Positions 1 to 7,656 of a stretch of DNA of 13,750 nt are shown one piece after another (the stretch's first letter is position 1; each line of letters starts with the position of its first letter). Both the position numbers and the translations under genes were made by a program. The notes beneath the pieces are model-generated. The model worked only from the letters and a program-made list of their open reading frames with translations, made no database searches and was not told the DNA's origin. This DNA comes from Spongospora subterranea (Eukaryota; Endomyxa; Phytomyxea; Plasmodiophorida; Plasmodiophoridae). Location of the stretch: positions 1 to 13,750 of the forward strand of contig OUQQ01000546.1 of assembly GCA_900404475.1 (NCBI GenBank), read 5' to 3'.

Positions 1-12
1 GCAGTCCGCAAA

Positions 13-50
13 GGGAACTGCGTCACGACTGACGACTTGGTGATTCGGTA
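13..50 (-). promoter_or_regulatory. Copy of the family upstream element at left edge
   Basis: Read on the - strand, this stretch carries TTACCGAAT followed by GTGACGCAGTTCCC. The same pair of blocks, in the same order, lies upstream of copy D (CCGAACCGTCACGCAGTTCCC) and of the - strand gene ending at 2559. In those genes the start codon follows about 125-140 bp further on. By that rule the start codon here would fall about 100-120 bp beyond the left edge. The similarity is seen directly; the role as promoter or 5' leader element is inferred. Confidence 0.4.
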
Positions 51-256
51 ACGACCCCACAATCGGGTCTTTGGAAACTTCGACCACGTCTGTTTTTTTG
101 ATCTTTTTGGTGAGGAGCGAATTTTGTCTTGACCGGGTCTCGGCTCCTAATAGCCCTTCACCGGTCAATATGATCCACCAAGGCTGTACCAACAACTCAA
201 CGATGACGGTTTGTTTACAAGCTTTGATAAAACAATGGCCACGGATTGAATCACTA

Positions 257-749
257 TCACTGCATTTGGCTGGGAAAACATTGGTCGTGTACACTGACAC
301 CAGGAGAGTCTATTTCAATAGTACTTGGGCTTGGCTGATCTAATACCTGCCAGAGCTGCGCAGAACTCGTATTGCGTTCAACATTGCGAACCATGTGGAA
401 ACTGAAGTTGATGCTATTGTGACCAAACTTACGAATCGTTGAAATCACAGCAGATTGACAAATGTCCTGGAATCGTTTGAAAATATTCATTTCTGAATTC
501 ATGTTGTCAAAGCACTTTATCTGAGGCTGAGACTATCTTGACAACAGCAACAACGTTTTGCTCCTGGTAAGACTTGAAATCGAATGAACTCTGACCGATC
601 GTGCTGCCGTTAATGATTTGCAACATTGTTTCAGGAATGGAAAATTCTACGAAATGCGAACAATGGATAGTCTTTTCCCATTTCCAACACAAACGATATC
701 GCTGCATGCTTCTGAAAACGCAACGGCACCATCTCTCACTTTTGTTCAA
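257..749 (-). other. Two weak consecutive open frames, - strand
   Basis: Two open frames follow each other on the - strand: 749 to 507 (80 codons, non-ATG start) and 502 to 257 (81 codons, ATG start, MNSEMNIFKRFQDIC). They lie directly below the longer - strand frame at 746-1369, so the three could be exons or frameshifted pieces of one gene. I see no family signature. A rival + strand reading exists: acceptor-like cattgtttcag at about 624-634 leads into an open frame to 818, and another + frame covers 71-343. Frames of this length are expected by chance in a window this size, so none is a firm gene. Confidence 0.15.
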
Positions 750-1369
750 ATTTCAACATCAATTTCCAAGCTTAAAACCCATAGCGTCATGGATAAATCG
801 TTGTACAAAATATCGTAAAATGGAGCAAATCGATGCACGAGCACTGGCACAGCCTCAAATATGCTGATTAGAAGAAAATTCAGACGCGACAAGGACTCGC
901 ATCCTGGTGATTGACAATCAACGACGATTTCAGATTTATCGACAATGAAACCAGTAAAAAAAGCCTTGAAAGAAAGGGGGACAGATTTATTTGTAATAAA
1001 CTCAAATCGCGGTGACCGCCAAATATCGTTTGACGAGTATGATGATGTGCTGGACCGAGTTGGCGAATCTGCTGTCAAAAGCGATAAAAATGACCTGGAC
1101 GGGGCTGAGTGGCACATCGCAAGGAATTCAGGAGGCATATAAGGGTCACCAGCGACTCTGAACCAACGATCAATAAGTTGGGAGAGGAGAAAGAAAAGGA
1201 GTGTATTGCTGTCTTTAGACGAGAGACCGAAAATATAATCACATGAGAATCTTGTAGCGGGATGGGAATATTGGAGATGAATTAGACAGTGACGAAGCTG
1301 ATTAGAGGACAACCACTCCAGTGGCGATACAATGCTCATGGACATATATTGTTTTGATTCGACAAGCAA
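746..1369 (-). CDS. Unrecognised 207-codon open frame
   Basis: This is the longest uninterrupted frame in the window. At the base composition here a frame this long is unlikely by chance, which is the main argument for it. It has no ATG exactly at its 5' end; internal methionines follow within about ten codons. The product would be rich in Ser, Phe and Leu, with no clear membrane segment, signal peptide or motif I recognise. The opposite strand carries a charged open frame at 945-1142 (starting MKPVKKALKERG, with FDEYDDVLDRV inside) that looks at least as protein-like. The Ser/Phe/Leu-rich reading may be its antisense shadow. No promoter or poly(A) signal decides between them. Confidence 0.22.
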   Translation of the reverse strand: MLVESKQYMSMSIVSPLEWLSSNQLRHCLIHLQYSHPATRFSCDYIFGLSSKDSNTLLFFLLSQLIDRWFRVAGDPYMPPEFLAMCHSAPSRSFLSLLTADSPTRSSTSSYSSNDIWRSPRFEFITNKSVPLSFKAFFTGFIVDKSEIVVDCQSPGCESLSRLNFLLISIFEAVPVLVHRFAPFYDILYNDLSMTLWVLSLEIDVEI

Positions 1370-1783
1370 AGCGCCCTTTCCTGCTGTCGAGTTGCCATGA
1401 TGATCGCGACATCAGCTGTGCACACGTGAGTTGTGAGTGAAGTGACCTTTTTAACAACAACGAAGTGATAGAAGTAATAAGCGAATGGAGAGTGCTGAAT
1501 TGTTGTTATCGCGTTGATCAAGACAAGACGTCTCTATTTATGCTGCAGGACACTGAACCTGAAGATATTGGACAGACTCGAACCAGATTTTGCCTGAGCT
1601 TCTAGGTGATTGAGGTCATATAATCAATTAGCTGTCCAGTAAATCATAAAGATGATGCCTTTTTAGGTTAATTCGAGCTCATCATGTGTTGATCGATTCC
1701 AGATCGGTCGGGTCGTGATTATTGCTGGGGGTTCTACCTTGTCCCTGGCGTTCTGGAGTCTCACATCATTCAAAATCTGTCAG
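1370..1783. other. Non-coding stretch with one possible small exon
   Basis: I see no convincing gene. On the + strand a short acidic frame ends MLQDTEPEDIGQTRTRF before a stop at the TAG near 1603-1605. It is preceded by tatgctgcag and followed by gtgatt, so it could be an exon of copy A lying upstream of the exon that begins at 1784. This is only suggestive. Confidence 0.15.
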
Positions 1784-2215
1784 TGATCGGTCTGCAATTT
1801 GGTTTTTTGCCCAAATTCTCCTATTGCACTGTCGAAAGTGGCGGCATAGATATTTCAACAACTAATGGTGACACCAGCGAGGGCAGGTATTCGTCAGGCA
1901 GGTCCATTCCTCAAGATATAGTGGAGCAACGGCTGAGTTTGTATTTTGAGCAATATCGAAAACGGGATCTCTCTACATTGGACGGTTGACGCCTAAAGCG
2001 TTTGACGCAAATTGCCGATCGCATTGGGTGGCATGACGGTCCATGACAATGGTTCGCTTTCAAATTTGTCTCAGGGTGAGACCTTCAACCCAATTGCCAG
2101 ACGTTGTGTTTTACTAAATGCGCTTTCCTTTGATACAAATTTTGACGAACCGACCAATCTGTCGCCAAGGTGTGGCCAGGACCACAACCTAAAACGGAAA
2201 ATAACAGTAATTTGA
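1784..2215 (+). pseudogene. Copy A: decayed member of the tandem-exon family
   Basis: An exon begins after the acceptor ctgtcag and stays open to a TGA at 1987-1989, giving a stretch with FSYCTVESGG and PQDIVEQRLSLYFEQ. Both segments align with copy B (YHCTESDQ; SQVIVERMDELFF), and the second with copy D (SHIIVENWMDSW). After the stop, in another frame, LPIALGG and DNGSLSNLSQ match the DEESFLSDLPI segment of copy D. A family intron follows (2076-2138), then a module with FDEPTNLSPRC that stops at 2213-2215. No leader exon was found upstream. The frame change and the lost acceptor mark it as decayed, but I cannot exclude a short expressed fragment. Confidence 0.5.
2076..2138 (+). repeat. Family intron with mutated acceptor, read through in frame
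   Basis: This 63-nt stretch matches the family intron from its donor (gtgagacc) through caattgccag to the tgataca end. The expected final AG is AA here (tgatacaa). The length is a multiple of three and no stop interrupts the frame LPIALGG to FDEPTNLSPRC. Retention therefore gives one continuous frame from 2012 to 2215. The neighbouring module exon is identified by TCTGTCGCCAAGGTGTG, which matches modules in copies B to D. Confidence 0.6.
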
Positions 2216-2558
2216 TGGGGTGTCGGTCGGCTGAGGCAATACAATGGATCAACCATGAGGGATCATATGGGCGATATTGAGTCTGCCAGAAATTGTAGAG
2301 CGCCAATACCTGGTCAAGGGGTGAACGTCATCACATTGATTGGGTATTCGCAGTTTACACTGCTTCGATTCTTCTTCAATCTCACTATGATGGCAACTAT
2401 CCGGTGTTTCAAAGCAATCAGTGCTGAATAGATTTCGCTGCCAACAGTCTAAAGCTGGTGAATGATATTAGGGAATTCGCCCGAAAATGTGTATTATTGT
2501 GATGTGTCGATATTACTGATTAAATCTCTGACTCTTGATCTAGCTCATAATATGGTAA
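2216..2558. other. Intergenic gap between copy A and the - strand gene
   Basis: The two genes converge here, + strand copy A from the left and the - strand gene from the right. No family module, long frame or clear AATAAA signal is visible on either strand, so 3' ends in this gap cannot be placed. Confidence 0.3.
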
Positions 2559-3100
2559 TCAGACCATAACCATCAGATCACCGGATTCGCTTGAGGAATC
2601 AAGCGGTGCATGATCTTCCACTTTCCACTCATAGATATCGTGGGGGGCCTGTTCTTGATTCACCCGCTCTTCATTCTCCTCCTCCTCCTCAGCATCTCGA
2701 AGAACTGGAAATCGTGGATAATCATCGCGACGAATGGTTAATCGTGGATAATCATCGTGACGAATGGTTAATCTTGGATAATTGAAAAGACGCTGCTGTT
2801 CGAGTAATGCCGGATCATCGGCCTGTACATTACGGGAGATTCGAATCAAAAGCTCTAGTAGTTGGAAATCAGATGAATCATCGTTGGTGACGGAACCGAT
2901 GTTGAGCTGAGGTTCTCCTGGACCTGAACATGGACAACCCAACAATCAGTACATGTTGACGATGAACCCAATTAGTTATTAGTTGAACGTCTACGATTCT
3001 TACCCGCCATATTTGAATTAGGATTGTCATAATGCCCGGCGGCCCAGACATTCGAACACAACAGAAACCAAGCGATGAGAGCGAACTTCCATGACAACAT
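2559..3100 (-). CDS. Secreted acidic protein with 10-residue repeats, two exons
   Basis: Exon 1 runs 3100-3004 and exon 2 runs 2923-2559, joined across an 80-nt intron (donor gtaagaa, acceptor tgttcag) in phase 1. Together they give 153 residues. Residues 1-20 (MLSWKFALIAWFLLCSNVWA) form a textbook signal peptide with cleavage likely after VWA. The mature part has a leucine-rich patch (LLELLIRI), then three tandem repeats of the type DDYPRLTIRR, then a run of five Glu and a Ser/Asp/Glu-rich tail. The leader and the following YDNPNSNMA resemble exon 1 of copy D (MLSWKDF; MNYNPGTVA), but the mature domain does not match copies A-D. I recognise no known family. A secreted, possibly effector-like protein is inferred from the leader and small size. 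An upstream element shared with C and D lies at 3229-3260. Confidence 0.75.
2711..2787 (-). repeat. 30-bp coding repeat, about 2.6 units
   Basis: Two units, 2711-2740 and 2741-2770, differ at one base. A third, diverged partial unit follows at 2771-2787. Each full unit encodes ten residues of the DDYPRLTIRR type in the - strand gene. The unit is a multiple of three, so copy-number change keeps the frame. Confidence 0.85.
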
Positions 3101-3228
3101 TTTTGTCAGCGTCAACTTTGCGGAATGACAACGTGTGGTGGCGAATTTTGGTCTCGTACAGAAGTTCTCTCGCGCAGTCGCGGCGTGCGCAACTGCCAAC
3201 TGCATCAAGATGACTGATGTAGTATTGA

Positions 3229-3260
3229 CTGCGTGACGGGGGAGGGCCGGACGGTTCGGC
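3229..3260 (-). promoter_or_regulatory. Family upstream element
   Basis: Read on the - strand this is GCCGAACCGTCC, a C-rich spacer, then CCGTCACGCAG, ending about 130 bp before the start codon at 3100. The same two blocks lie before copy D at 8654-8670 at nearly the same distance. Conservation between genes with unrelated mature parts suggests a regulatory or transcription-start role, which is inferred. Confidence 0.45.
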
Positions 3261-3816
3261 AACGTCCCGATTTGGGTTCATGACCCGTGAGTGTATGGTG
3301 ATCGGGTCGGCTCTTACGCCGGTAATTACAGTTTGATCGCCAGGCCTCAGGAACTCCAAGGTGCTTCAATGGCAAGTGATTAGCCATATAAAATGATATT
3401 CCAACAATACACCTTTGAAGGTTCTGAGTTGTTTGCAAAAAATGTATTTAAAACTCATGTCGAACGCAACAGGCTCACGCCAGAAGCTTGCCGTTGTCGC
3501 CGATCCTAGTCTTCGCTGCCTCCAACAGTCGCACCCGAGCTGCGGTCGCCAACGTGTCACCGGGCCCCATCTGAGAAGGTATGGCATAACAGGATCTGAC
3601 TGACTCCGAGACGATTCGCCCGTTGATTCGATTAACTTTACAATAGAATTGATTTACAAACACAGTATTATAACTTGTGCAGTCAGACACCATAAGGAGC
3701 CGCGTGATAATTCTTTCTAACATCGTAATAGCCATTTGTCTAACAAAATTCGTCATAGTGCTTCCTCACTCTGACAACGACAAGCTTTTGGGCACGGCAG
3801 ACGACAGCTTCGCTGA

Positions 3817-4272
3817 ATGGAAGAGATGATGGCCGCTTGGCAGAAGTTCGGCCGCCTTCTTCCGCTACGCAGCCCGACCCCGAGCGGCCAGGCCTCCTCG
3901 AAAGTGGAAACAAGTCCTGATTTTAGCATTGTTAATCAGCCCCAACAGCCGTTGTCTTCTGAAGTTCCCACGCCGCTAATATCTGCCCAGGATCAAAAGA
4001 CGATCGTGAATCCTGAACCCAGCCCATCACATCCCGCAAGACAACTTAGAAACCTGAGCTTCTACCTGGAGAAAACCCGTCTTGATTCAGGGAATGGGTC
4101 GGTCGAGAGTCGATTGCTCGCCGCCTCGAGCTCGTTCATGACAACACATTCATCGTGGTCCTGATGGATTCCTGTTCCTCCGTCAACCTCAAGAGCGCCA
4201 TTTTTTTACAGTCGAGACCGAGTCGGACCAGGAATATGACTTCAGTCTCTATGGAAGGTCCAATGCGAACGG
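3817..4272 (+). other. Possible Pro/Ser-rich gene fragment plus acidic exon
   Basis: An ATG at 3817 opens 115 codons (MEEMMAAWQKFG, then a Pro/Ser-rich stretch) to a stop at 4162-4164. Just upstream, in a different frame, a strongly hydrophobic stretch (NIVIAICLTKFVIVL at about 3718-3762) followed by HSDNDKLLG resembles a signal peptide but has no ATG. Downstream, a tttttttacag acceptor leads into a 61-nt acidic exon (4212-4272, ESDQEYDFSLYGRSN) closed by the donor ggtaagg. These may be parts of one broken secreted-protein gene. I found no splice or frame path joining all three, and the local base composition is G+C-rich, which lengthens frames. Confidence 0.25.
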
Positions 4273-4868
4273 GTAAGGAGATATTGTCAGCGGTCGGACG
4301 GTTGTCGAACCATCACAAGCCACAAGCGTAGTTCTTGGGACGATGCCGCTCTGTTCCTTATATTCGGCCTGGTATGCGATTGACTGTAAGAAAAAAATGG
4401 CGCTCATTAGTTAGACGGTAGAACAGGAATACGGTTTTTTGACGAAATATACGGGACATTGGGGATAAATGTTCTGGAAACTTGTGCGAATATTTGGTAA
4501 TTGTGAAATAATGGTGTCCAAATTCTTGATCTGAGGGTGAGTGAGGCTATTGACGGTGATAACAACGGCAATTACTTCAGCTGGTACTCATTTGACTGTG
4601 AAGAATGAAGTATTGTGCTGGAGCAGAACTTTTTGCAAAACGGAGCACATAATGGAAACGTCCGGAAATTTACAATCGTAATAACGTTGGTGATTTGCAA
4701 CAGCTTTCTTAGATGATGTCTCTAAAGTTGATCGATTGTATGTTGAATATTTGAGAACTGGACGGGGAGATACCCCCTGCCCACCGCGTCCCCTCTACCT
4801 CCCATAGCGCTGCTGACTGTTCCTGTCCACCACCCTGGTTCAGATTCATAGCATTGAAATTGATTTAG
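4273..4868. other. Non-coding stretch upstream of copy B
   Basis: This stretch holds several donor- and acceptor-like sites (gtaagaaaaa near 4387, ctggttcag near 4841) and a C-rich tract near 4775-4835, but no frame I can support. No leader exon like those of C and D was found, so either copy B has lost its 5' end or that end lies further left. Confidence 0.3.
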
Positions 4869-5738
4869 CGATCGATGTGGTGAGAATGGCGGTTTTGATT
4901 TTTATGCCCAACTCTACCATTGCACCGAATCTGACCAGATCGATAAATCGATCACTATAGTTGACGAAATGGAATTTCTACCGGCAAATCATGGTGCTGG
5001 TGGCGAGTTACTCTCTGAGTCTCCCTCAAAAGCTCAAGATATGAAGATTTCAGTCTCGGGTTGTTCCATGTCTCAAGTGATAGTCGAGCGCATGGATGAA
5101 TTGTTCTTCTCAGGAACATAAGCTGGAGCAGACTGATCGACATCGAGGTGCCACAAATGTGGAAGCGTTCGATACAGTGGCCGATCGCAGTTTGAATGGA
5201 CCAATTAACGATTACGAGAGTTCCTGGCCGGATTTGATGACAATGAAACCCCTCAACTCAGAGGTCTTCGTCTCCTTATGGTATAGGTGATGATCAAGTG
5301 ACTAATATGGCGCCAAAGTGTGTCCCCAATGACGATATTGATGGGATATATTTCATTACCGATGAGAAGAGTTTCCTGGTCTGGTCTGTCAGATAGTGAG
5401 ACCCCTCACCTCAATCGCCAGAGGTCTTGCTAACCCAAATGCCTTCTTTATCTGATACAGGTGATGATGAAATGATCTATATAAGGCGCCAGGATGTGTC
5501 CCAAATGACGATTTTGATGGGAGTTCTTTCATTACCGATGAAAGAATTTCTGGTCTGACCCTTCAAATAGTAAGACTCCCCAGCTCATTTGCCTGATTTT
5601 TTCACCCAATGCTAGCTTAGCTTGAAGCAGGTGTCGATGACGAGTAGGATTGCGCCAAGTTACTGTTCTGATCTTTCCAACTGTGAGATCATTGATTCCA
5701 TAAGAACATCGATGAGACTCCAACCTCTAATGATGCAG
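4869..5738 (+). pseudogene. Copy B: degenerate tandem-exon array
   Basis: The first exon begins after gatttag and runs to a TAA at 5119-5121, with YHCTESDQ, VDEMEFLPANHG and SQVIVERMDELFF. It aligns with copy A and with the middle of exon 3 in copy D. A segment NGPINDYESSWPDL near 5190 matches DGLIDDEESFLSDL of D, but its donor is changed (atgaaacc for gtgagacc). Three module exons follow, at 5287-5395, 5461-5569 and about 5631-5738, split by family introns of 65 and 61 nt. The second has a one-base insertion in the TATATGGCGCCA core, and the first is one base too long for phase 1. No continuous product is possible without extra events, so it reads as a pseudogene, though its terminal frame (5739-6175) is open. 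Confidence 0.55.
5396..5460 (+). repeat. Family intron in copy B
   Basis: This is a 65-nt intron with donor gtgagacccc, the internal caatcgccag block, a branch-like gctaaccc about 30 nt before the end, and acceptor tgatacag. It aligns along its whole length with introns in A, C and D. Confidence 0.7.
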
Positions 5739-6175
5739 GTCCGCTCGGAAAGATTTCTATTTTAGGCATTTGTCCAGATGTTGGAGATCAAAATGATTTG
5801 GAGGATATGTTGCCTTTTACGACGACAATAGTAGATCTGGACAGGGTCTGTATTCTCGCAAATCATCATCTGTTAATAAATTACACAGGCTTACTCAACC
5901 TACAAGAACCCGCGATTCTTTGTATACCATACCATACCATACCTGCTAGTAAACGTCACATTGCACCTCGGAACCACAAAGAACGTCTCGGACAGAATAT
6001 AGGAAGGACACGGACGATAGAAAGAAAGATGACTGCTATCACTTTGGAAAGTCAGTATACCGATATTCAGAAACGGTCATCTATCAAGCGTTGGCTAATA
6101 GGTGACGTTCACGGTGACCGACAATGTCAAACGATGGTTGATAGCTGCATAATCTGTGCCCATGGAAAATTATGA
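5739..6175 (+). CDS. Copy B terminal open frame, unrecognised
   Basis: After the acceptor atgatgcag a phase-1 frame runs 145 codons to TGA at 6173-6175, and the open frame extends upstream to about 5696. A start inside the exon would be the ATG at 5798. The product has an acidic beginning (ICPDVGDQNDLEDMLP) and a basic second half (RTRTIERKMT; KRSSIKRWLIGD). It includes a short reiteration of ccata giving IPYHTIP. Near its end QCQTMVDS matches QCQWMVDY in the frame downstream of copy C. An AATAAA 43 nt after the stop supports a real 3' end. It may be the last exon of copy B or a separate gene. I assign no function. Confidence 0.4.
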
Positions 6176-6217
6176 GCGCCCATCCCAAATTAGGTGAATG
6201 AGGCGATATGGTGCTTT

Positions 6218-6223
6218 AATAAA
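6218..6223 (+). terminator. Poly(A) signal AATAAA
   Basis: A canonical AATAAA lies 43 nt after the stop of the copy B terminal frame. The spacing is almost the same as in copy D (41 nt). Confidence 0.45.
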
Positions 6224-6230
6224 CTTGAGC

Positions 6231-6361
6231 GAGTGAATCGGTGGGTGTTGTTCTTTCTCCGCCTATCAAACAATACTGTTAGCAACGAAAAGCTTATGAT
6301 CATGATATTGAAATAACAGGCAGATACCAGCGAAAGCTAACAGGGATGTGAAGGCGGACCC
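6231..6361 (+). repeat. Intergenic block duplicated at 8341-8557
   Basis: The sequence gaatcggtgggtgttgttct and later blocks (tgatattgaaataac; cagcgaaagctaacagg; ggcggaccc) recur in the same order upstream of copy D. The duplicated unit therefore includes intergenic DNA, meaning whole gene units were copied in tandem. The second block is longer, with extra sequence in the middle. Confidence 0.6.
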
Positions 6362-6416
6362 AGATCTTACCCACGTTCACTGTCCGCGGTTGTAAAAAGA
6401 GCCAAAAAGGGACGCT

Positions 6417-6475
6417 GTCACGTTACAGACTTACAAAGTGACGTTACAGAACCATCAACAAGTCGCGCAGTTGGC
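6417..6475 (+). promoter_or_regulatory. Copy C upstream element and paired TGACGTTACAGA-like boxes
   Basis: GTCACGTTACAGA (6417-6429) and GTGACGTTACAGA (6438-6450) form a direct repeat. The second runs into CAGAACCATC and GTCGCGCAGTTGG, a diverged match to the CCGAACCGTC...GTCACGCAGTT element of copy D. The element ends about 135 bp before the copy C start codon, against about 125 bp in D. Confidence 0.4.
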
Positions 6476-6551
6476 ACAACACCAGTTGCTTGATGCATTT
6501 GCGGACACCGAAAGTAGCAGAGGAACACTGGAGCGAGTATTCGCCATCAGA

Positions 6552-6604
6552 TGTAGTCATTATGCATAGACTCTCCGTTTTCAACTCATCGACGAACTCT
6601 AAAA
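6552..6604 (+). promoter_or_regulatory. Conserved 5' leader shared by C and D
   Basis: The 53 bp before the copy C start codon align closely with 8743-8794 before copy D. Shared blocks are tgtag-cat, gcatagac and ttcaac-catcga. It is probably 5' UTR with or without the transcription start. No TATA box is evident. Confidence 0.45.
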
Positions 6605-6752
6605 ATGCTGCAATGGAAGGTGTTTGTCATTGCTGTGGGTTTGGGGATGCTCACTGTTACAACTTGGGAAGAACTACAAAACGGGAACAGCCGCAGTAAC
6701 TCATGACCACCTCAACCTCAGTTAGAACTGATCTCACCTCAAATTTTTTCAG

Positions 6753-6879
6753 TTGAATTACGGACACGAAGAGTTGCAACCAATCTGGACCAGGAGTTTG
6801 GAGGGGATTCAGTTGAATAGCCGATATGAAAAGTTGCAAGCGATCTGGGCCGAGGGTTTTGCGAAGCTGGATGCTAATT
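6753..6879 (+). repeat. 60-bp direct repeat inside copy C exon 2
   Basis: Two units of 60 and about 60 nt encode related 20-residue segments with the pattern LN-(3)-E-LQ-IW. The first ends in gattcag, directly before the second ttgaat, which copies the real acceptor boundary (ttttcag/ttgaat). Copy D has a single unit here, so this is an insertion in C or a loss in D. Confidence 0.7.
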
Positions 6880-7196
6880 GTAAGTCAGACAATGTTTTTT
6901 GTCGTACTGTACTCGTTAAATCTGCCCATTGGTTGCCCCCTCATTCTGGTTTTAAGTCGGCAACTATGTGGCGCCAAGGTGTTTACCCAACGACGATTTC
7001 AGTGCCAGTGCCGATGAGTGGAGCGTTGTATTCTAAGTCCATAAAGGGCGGGGTAAGATTACATGTGCCAAAATTTAGTTAGAACAGATTTGACCTCGAC
7101 TTTTACAGTTGAAATGCCGAATTGAAGAGCTGTCAGCGGCCAGGGCAGTGAGTTTTACGATGCTGAATACGCCAGACATTGTTGGTCTGAACATTA

Positions 7197-7261
7197 GTGA
7201 GCCCCTCGACTCAATTGCCAGAGCACCGATTTGCCCTGATGCACGGCTTTTTTCAATACAG
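7197..7261 (+). repeat. Family intron in copy C
   Basis: This is a 65-nt intron with donor gtgagccc, internal caattgccagagc and acceptor caatacag. It is followed by the module exon starting ATTTTGAAGCAGC. Confidence 0.7.
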
Positions 7262-7591
7262 ATTTTGAAGCAGCACCCTATATGTCGCCAAGGTGTGCAC
7301 CTGGAAAGATTGCAGTGCGGGTGAATTTGGTACCAATGAGTGCAATTTTTCATTGAATCTGTCCGACTGTGAGAACCTTTACTCAGATGACATAGCTCGT
7401 GATCTTGCAGATAAACACCTCAAGTTGTGCGAAACAGGTGAAGAAATTGATAATCTAATGGGTACGTCCTTTTTATGTCTCAATTACAGTCGAAAACTGG
7501 ATGAGTTCTTAAGTTCATGTTCGACTCGATGATCTTACTTTGGATGAACTGATTAACGATGAGGAGATTTTTCTGACAAACCTGCCAACTA

Positions 7592-7656
7592 GTGAGACAC
7601 GTCGATGCAATTGCCAGAGCACTTGTTTGATCAAATATGCCCTTCGTTTATCACAG
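7592..7656 (+). repeat. Family intron in copy C
   Basis: This is a 65-nt intron with donor gtgagaca, internal caattgccagagc and acceptor tatcacag. It precedes an intact module (VEEGTYMAPMCVPDDD). Confidence 0.7.

Noticed and set aside
230..330. + strand LVVYTDTRR, reminiscent of the YTDGS start of retroelement RNase H
   Set aside because: No other catalytic acidic residues or neighbouring reverse transcriptase sequence; a short chance match.
2680..2700. Trinucleotide run (ctc)n as a microsatellite
   Set aside because: It encodes the Glu run of the - strand gene in frame and is only about five units.
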